This document shows, piece by piece, positions 17,488 to 28,192 of a stretch of 64,000 bases of DNA. The stretch lies in the NCBI GenBank assembly GCA_965219935.1, contig CBDCOU010000003.1, positions 2,852,001-2,916,000 on the forward strand. Reading direction: 5' to 3'. The stretch comes from Bin34 sp965219935 (GTDB lineage Bacteria; Chloroflexota; Anaerolineae; Caldilineales; Caldilineaceae). Positions within the stretch are counted from its first letter, which is position 1. Each line of letters opens with the position of its first letter. Position numbers and translations under genes: made by a program. The notes beneath the pieces were generated by a model. The model saw nothing but the letters and a program-made list of their open reading frames with translations. It was not told where the DNA came from and did no database searches.

Positions 17488-19056
17488 ATGGACCTCACGA
17501 TTTGGCATGTATTGATCGTCTTTCTGCTGGGCGCAATTCTGGCGGGAAGTGTGGCTGGCTGGTTCGCCTACCGCCGGGGCCGCCAGGAGCGGGACATCGG
17601 TGAGGAGCGCATCCACAAGGAACTGCAGCTCCAAAGGGAAGCCATTGCCAAGGAGAAGGCGGAGGGCGTCGCCGCCATTCAGAGCGAACGGCTCGCGCTG
17701 AACGAACACGAGATCCAGCAGCACGAAAAGCTGGAGGCCGAATGGTCGCGCCTGAACCAGGAGTCGGCCCGGCAGAACCAGAGCCTGCGGGACCGGAGCC
17801 GCAGCCAGGAGCGCAAGCAGGAGGCCCTCGACCAGCGCGAACAGGAGCTAGAACAGCACAGCGAGCGCCTCGAGGACCGGGAACGGGAGCTGGCCAGTCA
17901 CAAGGAGCGCCAGGACCAGGAGTTGGAACGCCTGGCCGAACTGACCCGGGAGCAGGCGCGCCGGGAGGTCGTTGCCCGCGCCGAGGCCGAGGCCCGCCAA
18001 GAAGTGGCCCGGACCATTCGGGACATCGAAGCCCAAAGCCAGGAGATGGCGGAACAGAGGGCGCGGGAAATCATCACCCTGGCCATGGAGCGCGTGGCAC
18101 ACGACAGCGTGCCGGACCAGGCCGCCTCCAGCATCTCCCTGCCTTCGGACGACATGAAGGCGCGCATCATCGGCCGCATGGGCCGCAACATCCGATCGCT
18201 GGAAATGGCGCTCGGCGTGGACATCATCGTGGACGACACGCCGGGAGCCATCGTTATCTCCTGCTTTGATCCCATCCGGCGCGAGATCGCCCGCCAGGCC
18301 CTGGCCAACCTCGTCCAGGACGGTCGCATTCACCCGGCCCGGATCGAGAACGAAGTCAAGGCGGCGGAGCGGGAAGTGGACCGGATCATCCTGGACTCGG
18401 CCCAGAAGGCGATGCTCGAAGTCGGCATCCCGGGGCTGCACCGGGAACTGCAGGTGCTGCTCGGACGCCTCAACTACCGCACCAGCTACAGCCAGAACCA
18501 GCTGTACCACGCCATCGAAACGGCCCACCTGTCCGCCATGATTGCCGAGGAACTGCATGGGGACGTGCAGACGGCCCGCATCGGCGGCCTCCTGCACGAC
18601 ATCGGCAAGGCCGTCAGCCACGAGGTGGAGGGTCCCCATGCGATCGTCGGTGCGGCCATCGCACGCCGCTACGGCATCAACGAAAAGATTGCCAACTGCA
18701 TTGAGGCCCACCATCACGAAGTGGAGATGGCGTCCATGGAGGCCGTGATCGTGGCCACGGCGGACGCCGTCAGCGGAGCCCGCCCCGGCGCGCGCCGCAT
18801 TTCGGTCGAACGGTACTATGAGCGCATCAAGGAACTGGAGGATGTGGCCCGCGGCTACGACGCGGTCAAGGAGAGCTACGCCCTGCAGGCCGGACGCGAA
18901 CTGCGCGTGCTGGTGCAGCCCAAGGACATCGACGACAAGGGTTGCGTGGAACTGGGCCGCGACATCGCAGAGCAGATCCACGACACCCTGCAGTACCCGG
19001 GCCAGATCAAGGTCACCGTGATCCGCGAAACCCGGTACGTGGCGGTTGCGTCCTGA
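17488..19056 (+). CDS. rny: Ribonuclease Y
   Basis: This membrane-anchored endoribonuclease initiates mRNA decay. From the ATG at 17488 it has 522 residues, typical for the family. It has an N-terminal helix (VLIVFLLGAILAGSVAGWF) and a long Glu/Arg/Gln-rich coiled coil (about 30-190). A KH domain with IIGRMGRNIRSLE follows, then an HD domain with metal-binding HDIGKAVSHE and EAHHHEVE, and a C-terminal RNase Y domain ending TVIRETRYVAVAS. The frame is open upstream to 17356 but the membrane helix fixes the start. The order recA then rny is common in several bacterial phyla. Confidence 0.96.
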   Translation: MDLTIWHVLIVFLLGAILAGSVAGWFAYRRGRQERDIGEERIHKELQLQREAIAKEKAEGVAAIQSERLALNEHEIQQHEKLEAEWSRLNQESARQNQSLRDRSRSQERKQEALDQREQELEQHSERLEDRERELASHKERQDQELERLAELTREQARREVVARAEAEARQEVARTIRDIEAQSQEMAEQRAREIITLAMERVAHDSVPDQAASSISLPSDDMKARIIGRMGRNIRSLEMALGVDIIVDDTPGAIVISCFDPIRREIARQALANLVQDGRIHPARIENEVKAAEREVDRIILDSAQKAMLEVGIPGLHRELQVLLGRLNYRTSYSQNQLYHAIETAHLSAMIAEELHGDVQTARIGGLLHDIGKAVSHEVEGPHAIVGAAIARRYGINEKIANCIEAHHHEVEMASMEAVIVATADAVSGARPGARRISVERYYERIKELEDVARGYDAVKESYALQAGRELRVLVQPKDIDDKGCVELGRDIAEQIHDTLQYPGQIKVTVIRETRYVAVAS

Positions 19057-19086
19057 CGAGTCGGGAATGGAGCGATAACCGGCACG

Positions 19087-19405
19087 CAATAACGAGTGGC
19101 TGATCCAAGTGGGTCACGGCCTGGATTTCAAACGCCCCATGTGCCGGGCGTTGATGGAACGGGTCGAAGAGCGTGAGATCGACGGCGGTGGCCCGCCAGG
19201 ACCGTCCGGGCCGGTTTGTTTGACTGCTTCGAGTACTTCGCCGAGACCCGCGGTTGCGAGATCCGCGTGGTCAACCAGCCCAGCCTGTCGCCGCAGGCGG
19301 AATTGTTGAGAACCTGACATCCGTCGTTGACACCTTCTCCGGCCGCCTGCCCGGGCCGCACAGGCACAAGCGGCAAATCCAACAGGCCGTCACCGATAGC
19401 TGCGA
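19087..19405 (+). pseudogene. Degraded IS607-type serine recombinase (TnpA)
   Basis: Pieces of the resolvase core remain in shifting frames: VGHGLDFKRPMCRALMERVE matches the GLNFKRPGFRRLME-type block of IS607 TnpA. FDCFEYFAETRGCEIRVVNQ followed by PSLSPQAEL matches the next block. ENLTSVVDTFSGRLPGPHRH matches the terminal LLAIVHxFSGRLYGLRxxK block. At least two frameshifts and one stop separate them, and the N-terminal catalytic part is missing. Confidence 0.65.
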
Positions 19406-19419
19406 AGGGCACGTGCCGC

Positions 19420-19650
19420 GGTAATCGGTTTTGCTGCGTCAACGGGTCTGCGTTGGATGCGGATGTCAACGCCGCCTGTAACCCCGGGAGTGGCTGGGCA
19501 ACTCTGGGGTTGGGTTGTGTACGCGCCATGCCGCGAGGTCAAAACCTTGCTCTGGGAAGGAACCAGGCCGTCGGTGGGGACTGGTCCGCCCGGCCTCGAG
19601 TTGCAGGAGCACACGCCCCCTGTCAACCGCGAGCGAATTGCCCGCACTGG
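19420..19650 (+). pseudogene. C-terminal remnant of TnpB and element right end
   Basis: Directly after the recombinase remnant, RFCCVNGSALDADVNAACNP matches the end of the TnpB zinc finger and RuvC-III (CG-x-LDADVNAA-x-N). The rest of TnpB is absent. The following GC-rich tail (GRNQAVGG onwards) resembles the non-conserved tails that overlap guide-RNA regions of such elements. Confidence 0.55.
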
Positions 19651-19734
19651 TGTTGAAGTGTGCCGGTTAAAGGAACAGGAATTTTCCCATTTGATGTAAC
19701 AGTTTGCAATCGCCTGCGTCTTATATAGGAGGGA

Positions 19735-19809
19735 ATGAGTCGTCCGCGGTCGATTCACCGCCCTTGTCAGCTGCCCGTACGTCACACTCCTACTCCGAGG
19801 CTGCAGTAA
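19735..19809 (+). CDS. Possible 24-residue leader peptide coupled to spoVS
   Basis: A strong ribosome-binding site TAGGAGGG (19727-19733) directly precedes an ATG at 19735. This opens a 24-codon frame (MSRPRSIHRPCQLPVRHTPT, then PRLQ). Its TAA stop (19807-19809) overlaps the spoVS ATG by one base. The arrangement fits translational coupling. The peptide is basic and has no known family; the SD might instead be a chance sequence. Confidence 0.35.
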   Translation: MSRPRSIHRPCQLPVRHTPTPRLQ

Positions 19810-20177
19810 TGACCGAACTCATCAAGGTCTCCAAGACCTCCCGTCCGACGGCCGTAGCCGGGGCCATTGCCGGCGTAATGCGCAAGGGTGGGTATGCCGA
19901 AATCCAGGCCATTGGGGCCGGGGCCGTAAACCAGTCCGTCAAGGCTCTGGCCACGGCGCGCAACTACCTGAAGGAGGACGGCATCGATCTTGCGGCCGTG
20001 CCCAGCTTCACGGAAGTCGAGATCGACGGTTCCATAAAGACGGCCGTACACATGGCCATCTACAAGCAGTCCGACGTGCTGGACTCGGAACTGGACGAGG
20101 AGGATGAGGAAGAGGACATGGTCCATCCCGTGGTGAACAATGGGATTCACAACGGCGAAACCCATCTGGCCCTTTAG
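19809..20177 (+). CDS. spoVS: Stage V sporulation protein S family protein (SpoVS)
   Basis: The 122 residues from MTELIKV carry the whole SpoVS fold: VSKTSRPTAVAGAIAGVMRK, AIGAGAVNQSVKALATARNY and VEIDGSIKTAVHMAIYKQ. SpoVS is an Alba-like small nucleic-acid-binding protein, needed for sporulation in Bacillus but also found in non-sporulating Chloroflexota and Deinococcota as a regulator. A GAGG at suitable spacing precedes the ATG. Unlike the usual 86-residue protein, it has about 36 extra C-terminal residues including an acidic run (DSELDEEDEEEDM). That tail could modulate nucleic-acid binding. A transposon relic sits immediately upstream. Confidence 0.9.
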   Translation: MTELIKVSKTSRPTAVAGAIAGVMRKGGYAEIQAIGAGAVNQSVKALATARNYLKEDGIDLAAVPSFTEVEIDGSIKTAVHMAIYKQSDVLDSELDEEDEEEDMVHPVVNNGIHNGETHLAL

Positions 20178-20195
20178 CACAGCCGGCCGGCTGTG
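20178..20195 (+). terminator. 18-bp perfect palindrome after spoVS
   Basis: CACAGCCGGCCGGCTGTG begins on the base after the spoVS stop. It can form a stable stem but lacks a T-tract. A terminator or mRNA-stabilising hairpin is likely. Confidence 0.45.
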
Positions 20196-20344
20196 TGCGG
20201 AACTTCCGTCGGCTGCAGTTAGGATCCAGGTGCTTGCAAGCAGCGCCTGACGCAATCCCGCCAACCGGACCGGGCTTGGCCGCACGGGTGCCGGGAACCC
20301 GCAATGGGAACTCCCGATGAAGCCGTCCTCAGGCCCGTTCCGCC

Positions 20345-22282
20345 GTGTTCCAGCCCAAACCCCAGGCCGTCCGATCAGGCACCGGCGGCCAACTCGTCGC
20401 TGCCGTGTTGGCAGTGGTGCTGGTCCTGTCCGGCCTGTCGACGGCCGAAGCCCAGTCCAGGCCTGAAACGCCAACGGCCTACCAGCAGTCTCCGTTCCTG
20501 CCCGCGCCGCCGCAACTGGAGGCTGTCCGGGACCGATTGCCGCCGGACCCCGTGGTCCTGGATCCGGCATCCCTGTTCCCAGCCCCGGCCAACGAAGGGA
20601 TGGGGCCGGGAGAGTTTGGCGGGAATTTGGTGCTCGTGCGCGAACCGTACGCGCGAATCGATGTCCCGGCACTGGCATTGCGCGAGAACCTCCTGAGCGC
20701 ACCGGTATGGGATCCTGCCGACCCGCGGCCCAACATCCTCGCCCGATGGCATGTTCATCCGGACCGTCGGCACTTCCGCCTCGAACTCCGGGCCGGCCTG
20801 CGCTGGTCCGACGGCATGCCCGTCACCACGCGCGACGTTGCCTTCGCCTTCAACGATCTCTGGCTCGATCCGGAGATGAACTTCCTGGGCATGCCGGACG
20901 TGATCCGCACCGGCGGAGACAGCAACGGCACGCCGGTGTCGCTGCACATCCAGGACGACTTGGTCTTCTACCTGGAGTTCGATGAACCCTACGGCGGCTT
21001 CGTGCGCGCCTTGACCGAGTTGCACCCGGCGGGTTACACGGACTTCCTCAAACCGGTTCACCACCTGGCAGACTTCCATCCCGATTACGCCGCCGCCGCC
21101 GATCTGCGCTCCCGCATGCAAACCTCCGGCACCAAGTACGCGTGGGAGTTGCTGCAGGCTGCGGACTGCCAGCCCCGCGAATTGGGACAGGACGCCTGCA
21201 CCGGCTTTCCCGGGCTGCAGCCCTGGACCCAAACCGAAGTGGAACCGGACGGCACCGTCCGCCTGGAACGCAATCCCTGGTACTTCAAGGTGGACCCGGC
21301 CGGCCGGCAACTGCCCTACATCGACACGCTGGCAGTGCGGCCGCCCGCGGACCCGCTGTCCCCGTCACCGACCACAGCTCCCGGGGTCGATCTGGCCGCG
21401 CCGGCGGACGGCTGGCACAGGAGAGCCGACTATCTTGCGCAGGGGGAGTTCGACCGACACGGCATTCGCATCCTGGAGAGCGCGCAAGAGCCGGTTGTAC
21501 TGCATCTGAACCACACGGGTGAGGGCGAACGCTGGCAGGCCCTGGTCGCCATGTCCGACTTTGGGCGAGCCCTGGCCCTGGCCATCAACCGGCCGGAACT
21601 GGCCGCGTCCCTGTCCCTACCGGATGGCGGCACCATCCATGATCCCGCGGCGGCCGACCGCCTGCTGGACGGGATGGAGCTGACCGAACGCACGGAACGG
21701 GGCATGCGCATGGGCCCCGACCGCCAAACCGCGGCCCTGACGCTGGCCTACGCGGAGGAGTCGGGTTTGCACCGGATTGCGGAGTGGGTGGTGGAGGATT
21801 TGGCCGCCGTGGGCCTGGACGTGACAGCCGAACCCCTGCCTGCCCGCGTATTGGCAGTCCGCATGCACGGCAATCAGCTGCAGATGTCCTTGGGAATCTC
21901 CGGGCGGCCCGGCTGGGGCACCGGTGCCACGCAGGACCATCTGCCCACCGGAGCCACCGGGCGCCAGTGGCAACTCTGGCGCGACAGCAGCGGCAGTCTG
22001 GGAACCGAGCCGCCAGCCTCCGTTCTGGAGCTATACGAACTGGATTCCGTCCTGGCGGCGGCCCTGCCGTCGGATCAGGCTGCGCACCGGGCGCGATCGC
22101 GGCTGGGTTCCATCAACGAAGAACAATTCCTGATCGTGCCACTGACCCCGGAAGCCGGTCAGTTGGTGGTGTTTGCGAAGGGGTTGGGAAACCTTGCCCG
22201 GGCCGGACTGGCCGAGGCAGCCGTCGCGGCCGCAGAAATCTTCCATTGGACCGCGCCCGACAACGCGGGGGCAGGCCAGTAA
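20345..22282 (+). CDS. Extracellular solute-binding protein, family 5 (peptide/nickel type)
   Basis: The protein has 645 residues from a GTG at 20345. The N-terminus has a signal peptide (LVAAVLAVVLVLSGLSTAEA) without an obvious lipobox. The central part carries SBP_bac_5 signatures: WHVHPDRRHFRLELRAGLRW, SDGMPVTTRDVAFAFNDLW, and later VRLERNPWYFKVDPAGRQLP followed by a YIDTLAVR-type block. The C-terminal half is divergent and shortened against typical oligopeptide-binding proteins. Such proteins deliver peptides or similar ligands to ABC permeases, but no permease or ATPase gene is next to it. It may therefore serve a distant transporter or act as a sensor. Confidence 0.75.
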   Translation: MFQPKPQAVRSGTGGQLVAAVLAVVLVLSGLSTAEAQSRPETPTAYQQSPFLPAPPQLEAVRDRLPPDPVVLDPASLFPAPANEGMGPGEFGGNLVLVREPYARIDVPALALRENLLSAPVWDPADPRPNILARWHVHPDRRHFRLELRAGLRWSDGMPVTTRDVAFAFNDLWLDPEMNFLGMPDVIRTGGDSNGTPVSLHIQDDLVFYLEFDEPYGGFVRALTELHPAGYTDFLKPVHHLADFHPDYAAAADLRSRMQTSGTKYAWELLQAADCQPRELGQDACTGFPGLQPWTQTEVEPDGTVRLERNPWYFKVDPAGRQLPYIDTLAVRPPADPLSPSPTTAPGVDLAAPADGWHRRADYLAQGEFDRHGIRILESAQEPVVLHLNHTGEGERWQALVAMSDFGRALALAINRPELAASLSLPDGGTIHDPAAADRLLDGMELTERTERGMRMGPDRQTAALTLAYAEESGLHRIAEWVVEDLAAVGLDVTAEPLPARVLAVRMHGNQLQMSLGISGRPGWGTGATQDHLPTGATGRQWQLWRDSSGSLGTEPPASVLELYELDSVLAAALPSDQAAHRARSRLGSINEEQFLIVPLTPEAGQLVVFAKGLGNLARAGLAEAAVAAAEIFHWTAPDNAGAGQ

Positions 22283-22361
22283 GCCCACCGGTCGGAGGAC
22301 CGGAAGCGCTCCAGATAGGTTTGCAGCGAGGGCTGGGCTGAACCGGACCCCTGCAACTTTG

Positions 22362-22375
22362 GTTGTCATGACAAC
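22362..22375. promoter_or_regulatory. 14-base perfect palindrome
   Basis: GTTGTCATGACAAC lies in the 246-base gap between the convergent solute-binding and DUF262 genes. It resembles a dimeric regulator operator, yet it is not upstream of any recognised gene. Confidence 0.3.
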
Positions 22376-22528
22376 ACCATTGAAGGGACTCCTTGCCATC
22401 TGCGTGTCCAGAACCAATATCAACAAGACCGAAACTGTGCCTTCGCCGTACCTGCCTGCCGGAACTGCAGCAGCCCTCGACAGCTTGTCGGTAACCCCTT
22501 CCGCGTTGGCAGCTCGGTACAAGCGGCC

Positions 22529-24644
22529 TCAGGGCTGAAAACGTTCGTAGACGCCCCGAAGTAAATGGAATGCCTTTTCCGCTTGATTGCTGGTCCACAC
22601 GTCGATCACCGCTCCGCAATCATGGACAGCAAAAAATATAATCGACCACCTTTTCGCATCCGCCGCGATTCCATCTGCATCTTCCAATTCCTCAAAGGGA
22701 CCGGGCACAAGGATTCTCACGGACTCTGCCATAGGAATGAATTCGGCAAAGAAATCGCCCGAGCCATCATAGAAACAGAGCGACCGTCTTTCCACAACCG
22801 AGATCACCTCGCCAAGCGTTTCAACCTTATTGCGCAAGTCATTCAACAAGGCGCGGGTCTTGGCACTCATGCTGACGTTGCCGATGTCCCGGGCCGCCGA
22901 GCGCGCCTTGAGTTCAGCTACGTTCTTGTCCTGCACCAGCAGCAGATCAGCCTCTGGGTAAGGCCAAATCCCGACAGCCCTCCGGGCCAGTTCAGTGCCG
23001 CGCTCCCGCATCTGCTCCGCGGTCCACTTGTCCTGTTCTCTGATGTAATGGTTCAATCGGACGGCGCTCTGCTTGAATCCCAACTGATGTTCCCGCTTTT
23101 CGAGGAACGGTAGATTGGACAATGAGGAATTGCGGCCAAAACCGACCAGAGTCAAGTTGCCCAGACAGTGAAGCCACGTCCGGTGGACCTCTTCCCAGTC
23201 GTCACCCAGCATGGCCTCCCATTTCCCGGATTCGTCAAGGGTCTGCGGCATGACGTGCTCGATGGAATAGTCGCCCAAGGGACTGATCTCATCCTGTCCA
23301 TGGTTTTCCAATGTGTCCAGCACATGACGACAGACCCTCATCAAGTAGAGGTCGCGTTCCTGGACGCCCTTCAGAAACTCTTCATTCGACGGGAACCGGT
23401 TGCCGACTCTTTCTCTAACCAGGGCGACCTTGAACGTCTCAAAAAACAGCATCTTCCTCCAGAGCGTGAGCGACCCGCTGAAACACGTTCCAATAGTTTC
23501 CCGTGCTCCAACCGAGAACCGCACGGCGCAACAGGTATCTCTTCAACAGCGTCATCGCCTCGGCGAATTCACCAAGGCTCAACTGCTTACGGTCCCAAAA
23601 CCTGTAGAGCCGAGAAACCAATGCGGCGTGAACAGTTCCGAGACCGCCCCAACGAGCAAACTTCAAGGCCGGTGCCAAGTCCTTGTGTGGCGAGAGCGAC
23701 GGATGAAGGAACCAAGCGTAATATCGTCCCATCATCAACATGTCGGACAGGAGTGATGACGCTTCGTCAAAGCCCGCGGAAGGCCAGTAACGCTTGAACT
23801 CGCCGTACACGCGGTCGGCACGTGTTTGGCGTGTTTGGCTCGCGGACCCTTCGTTCATCGCGATGTAATCCCGCAGGAATTCCTCGAAACCAAAACCAAC
23901 GGCGCGGAACACATCCTCCAGCTTGCTCCAATACTGCTCATAAAGTTGCGTCTGCGCCTCTGCGTTCAGGCCCATAAGCAGGTAGTTCCGGATCAAATCG
24001 CTCTGGGCCAGATCGACACCCGTGGAGTTCAGGCTCTCGAATATCTCCTGAGGGTTGTCGACCGGGTGCTCCAACGTCACATCGATAACGACCAGACGGT
24101 ACACACCCTGGTATACGGCCTGTGGATCGACATCCGCTTTCCGCAAATGCTCCCGAAATCGCTCATATGCCAATAGGATGCCTTCGGAACTATCGCGTAC
24201 TTCGCCCGGATCGCTACCGTCGACCAAGGCTCTCAACGTGGCATCATCATGCCGCCGCAACGCGACCCGATAACGACGATCCCCAGTCTCAAAACCGTTC
24301 TTCAAAAAGAAGTCATCAATCTGCGCGACACTGGGGACGTTGCCATCCCAGCCGACTTCCTCCATGTGATCCCGCAACGCGACCATGAGCAGCGTCAGCG
24401 TGGTCAACCGCTGCTGGCCATCGATTACCAGCCAGCTCGCAAACCCGGCACCCACTTGGTCTTGCACGTACACGAACGACCCCAGGAAATGCTGGGCAGC
24501 TGCATCGGCTGAAGCCTTGAGGACATCTTCCCACATCCGGTCGCACTGCTCCGGTCCCCAGGCGTAATCCCGCTGAAATACCGGAATCACAAATTGCTTG
24601 GGACCATTGATTATCTGAGCGAAACCGTGTTTGACTGCCTGCAT
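22529..24644 (-). pseudogene. DUF262-DUF1524 (GmrSD-like) nuclease gene with a +1 frameshift
   Basis: The first frame (24644 to 23439) encodes the DUF262 half with QFVIPVFQRDYAW and WLVIDGQQRLTTLTLLMVAL. The second frame (ends 22529) encodes the DUF1524 half with the HNH-like YSIEHVMPQTL and HCLGNLTLVGFGRNSSLSNL, plus a further C-terminal domain. Together they give about 700 residues, the size of single-chain GmrSD-type proteins, which restrict modified phage DNA. The break is at six T residues (+ strand 23441-23446) where the codon TTT is followed by TGA; skipping one base restores the frame. An indel in the homopolymer is the simplest reading. A programmed +1 shift at TTT-TGA is possible. 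The gene stands alone and may be an orphan defence gene. Confidence 0.75.
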
Positions 24645-24722
24645 GGATTGATTCCTCGTAACTATTTCAGATACCGGGATAAGTTTCTGTCAGGCCGTCC
24701 CCTGTCCTGGACGGACCGCGTT

Positions 24723-27700
24723 TCAGGTTGCGAGTTCCAGTTCCTCCGGGATCAACTCCACGAAGGTCGGTTCCGGCTCCAGCAGACCCAGCCAAGCCGT
24801 TGGCTGAACGCCGTCAAAGGCTACGGCAAAGGCCCTGGTGTATTCGCCCATTTGCTTCCGGAAGGTCTTCCGCGCCGCGTCGGGGCGTCGGGACCAGTTC
24901 CCGGTCTTCCAATCCACAATATGCCAGTTTCCGCAGTCATCCTGAAAGAGCAGATCCAGCCTCAGGTTGTGGGCCTCTCCCGCCATCGCCACGGACATTG
25001 GCATCTCTGTGACCAGGCGCTGTGCTGCATTGATCCGCTTGCTCAACGGCAGTTCCCGCAACCGCAGCAGGCCCTGATGAATGTCCTTGGCATCCGCGGT
25101 TTCGAGCATGGAATGGCCCGGCAGCCTGGAGACGACGAAATGCATCAGGTCGTCCTCGGACATGGGGAACCACCGGTGCCACTGGCCGAGGACCTCATGG
25201 GCCAATTCGCCTCTTTGTTGTTGCTTCGGGCTTTCAGGCAGGGCACTGTCCGACGCGGCCTCCTGGGCATGGATTGTCAAGCTGTCGGCCACGGCCGGTT
25301 CCCGCGCCAGCCTCAAGTCAATTGCGATGTCGGCCTCGAAGTCCAAAGATTCCGGCGGTGCGGGTGACTGTGGAACCGCTTCGACCTTCCGGATTTCCCT
25401 GTAGTCGGTCAAGTCGCACTCATGTTCATGCTCCTGAATCACCGGATCTGTGGCAGCAAACAGCGGCACAGTCGGCGATTGCAACTGGAGATCCTCCTGT
25501 TCCTTCTCCTTGGCCTGCGCCAAGGCGTCTGCAAGCTCCATCAACCAGGAAGTTTTCTTCTTGGTGTCCCAACCGCTGAGCACAAGCAGGTCCGCGGCGC
25601 GGGTGCAGGCCACGTAGAAGAGGCGCCGGCTCTCCGCGTGCTGCCTCCGTGCCTCCATGTCCTTGGCCAATTGGAAGCTGAAGGGTTCGATCAGCTCCCC
25701 GTTTTCATCCGGAACCTTGCAGACCAGGTTGTTCGGATTGAAGGCCAGGACCGGCGGGCGGTTGCGGGGACCGGCACTGGTCCAGTCGTATTCCAGGTTC
25801 GGCACGAATACCACGGGAAATTCCAGCCCCTTGGCACCGTGGACCGTCATGATTTGAACGGCTTCCCCGTCCTCCGGTTCGGTGCCCGCTTCCCGTTGGT
25901 TGGCCTGCCGCTCCTGGGCTGCCAGCCGACGCAGGAACGTACCCATACCCGCTGCGCGGCATTGGAACGCCAGCCACTGCAGCGACTCGAGGTCGTCCAG
26001 GCAATCCCTTGCCCGGAGTGTGTCACTGTTGCCGTGCAGGACGCTTTCGTACCCGGTCTCGCACAGGACCTCCGCCAGCAGCCGATCCGGAGAGAGCACC
26101 AATGCCTTGCCCCGCAGCGTGGACAGAACCCGATGGGCATGCCGAACCCTGTCCCGTTGGTCGGCGTCCATGTCCGCAAGCGCTTCATCATCCAGATGCT
26201 CCGCTCCCATCGCAGCCAGGTTCCCGGCCAGGAGCAACAGGGCCTCGTCGCTAATGCCGAACAAAGGCGAACGCAGGGCGGCTGCCAGACTGAATTGATC
26301 GGAGGGCCGATGCAGCCACCGCAGCAGGGCGGCCACGCTGCGAATGTGGGCCTGGACCTTCAGATCCGTACCGTCGACCACCCGGAAGGGAACACCATGC
26401 TCGTGCAGCACCTCCTCCAACAGCGGGAGATGCGTGCGGGCCCGCAGGAGGATGGCCGCATCGCTGTAGCGGAAGCATCGGATTTTCCTCTCCACCGGAT
26501 GGGACAAATCCACGACGCGACGCCCGGATTCCCGGATCTGCCGGAGTTGGCTTGCGATGAAGTCGAACTCGGCCAATCGTTTCCCATCCGCGGTATCGTC
26601 CGACCGCCCCCGATGGACACCGGCATTCTCCGGTTCCCCTGACTCGGCTTGCACAAATGCATGCACCTCAAGGGACGGTTGCCGCACAGGAGCTTCCCGA
26701 CTGGAGCGCAGAGCCATGGGTTTGGCTTCATAGTCCTGATGACCGTTCTTACCCAGCGGCTGAAACATCGTCCCGAAAACCGCATTGGTGGCCGCAATCA
26801 GCTCCCGGTGCGTGCGGAAGGATTCGGACAGGGTGCCCAGCGGTTGGGCCAATCGCCTCTGGATGTCTTCGGCCAGCTTCACGAACTCCGACACCTCGGC
26901 GCCCCGGAAGCGATAAATGCTCTGCTTGGTGTCCCCCACGGCGAACAGCCGGCCCTGGCGCCTGCCTTCAGCCACCACGTTGCCCGTCAGGGCCGCCAGG
27001 CATCCGATGATTTCCTGCTGCAGGGGATTGATGTCCTGATACTCGTCCACCAACAGGTGGTTGATGTCCAGGATGGCGGAGCGAACCCGTGAGGTTGGCT
27101 GGGCTGCATGGACCTTGAGCAGGTGCAGCGCCTTAAGTTCCAAATCGTCGAAGGTCAGCAGGTTCCGTTCGCGCTTGATGTCGTCCAGATGGCCGTTGGC
27201 CCGCTTCCATGCCGAGTGCCAAAGGCCCAGCAACCGCAGTGCCTCCCGGTCCTGTTTGTCCGGTTCCTCGCCGACGGAACCTGCCCGGACACGTTCCAGG
27301 CGCTCACACGTTGCATGTACGAGGCGCCAGGCCTTGTTGCAAAGCCGCTTGAAATCCGGGTCCATCTTGCCGCCGCCCACATCCCGGACGGACTTGGGCC
27401 ATGTCTCGGCGTTGAAAGCCGCCCGCGCCCCGATCCAATCGCCGTTCAGCAGGGGCTCCACCGTCCCCAACGCCCAGCCGCACCGAATGCCCAACACCCC
27501 CTTGACATCGGGATCGATCATCGCGGTCTTCAAAATACTCCGGGAGTCCGCCAATTCCGACTGGCGGCTCATGATCTCCGCGGTGACCGACGCCTCCACT
27601 TCGGCATGGGCCTCCGCCCAAGCCGTACGCAGATACGTCGCGACCGATCCCGATGCGTCCAGTTGGGCCATCAGGTGCTCCTTGGTGAGCAAATCCGCCA

Positions 27701-28192
27701 AGACCTGCCGGAACACCGCAGGCCGGAAGATCTCAACCAGTCCGCTTGCGGGGACTCCGAGCGATCCAGCTCGTGGCAGTAGCGGCGCACCGCCTCGTCG
27801 AGCAGGGATGCCGCCTCCGTCTCTGCGGCAACCGCGAAATCCGGATCGATACCCGCCTCCACCGCATGCTCGGTCAAAAGCCGCTGGCAGAAACTGTGAA
27901 CCGTGGCCACCTGCAGCGAATCGAGTTCATCGAGCCGGTGCCGCCACACCCCGGGGTTGCAGTTCGCCTGGATCCTGATCTCCCGGCGAATGCGCTGGCG
28001 CATGGACATGGCCGCCGCCTTCGTAAACGTCACCGCCACCACCGAGCGCAGGGGCCAGTCCGGTTTGTGTTCCAGCACATGCAGGAACCGCTGGACCAGG
28101 ACGAAGGTCTTGCCCGTTCCGGCTCCCGCCAATACGGATTGGTTGCGGTCAATCGAGGTGATGGCCGATTGCTGTTCCGCCGTGATGCTCAT
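24723..28192 (-). pseudogene. addA: addA: ATP-dependent helicase/nuclease subunit A with a single frameshift
   Basis: AddA is the UvrD-like 3'-5' helicase and nuclease of the AddAB complex, which resects double-strand ends for RecA. The frame from 28192 (MSITAEQQSA) contains Walker A AGAGTGKT and the VATVHSFCQRLL block. It shifts near 27737 (within GACTGGTTGAG) to a frame that runs to 24723. The second part has LLVDEYQDINPLQ, AVGDTKQSIYRFRGAEV, MTVHGAKGLEFPVVFVPNL, YVACTRAADLLVLSG and the C-terminal nuclease motif IVDWKTG. The combined length of about 1157 residues is normal. One base appears to be missing at the junction. The start overlaps the addB stop (ATGA), so the two are one operon. 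The second part could begin at GTG 27716 but would lack the P-loop. Confidence 0.85.

Noticed and set aside
19704..19808. A TTG start 35 codons upstream of spoVS.
   Set aside because: SpoVS homologues begin at MTELIKV-like sequence, and the extension lacks an SD.
22283..22528. A tRNA-like fold near 22290-22360.
   Set aside because: No T-arm GTTCRANYC or acceptor pairing was found.
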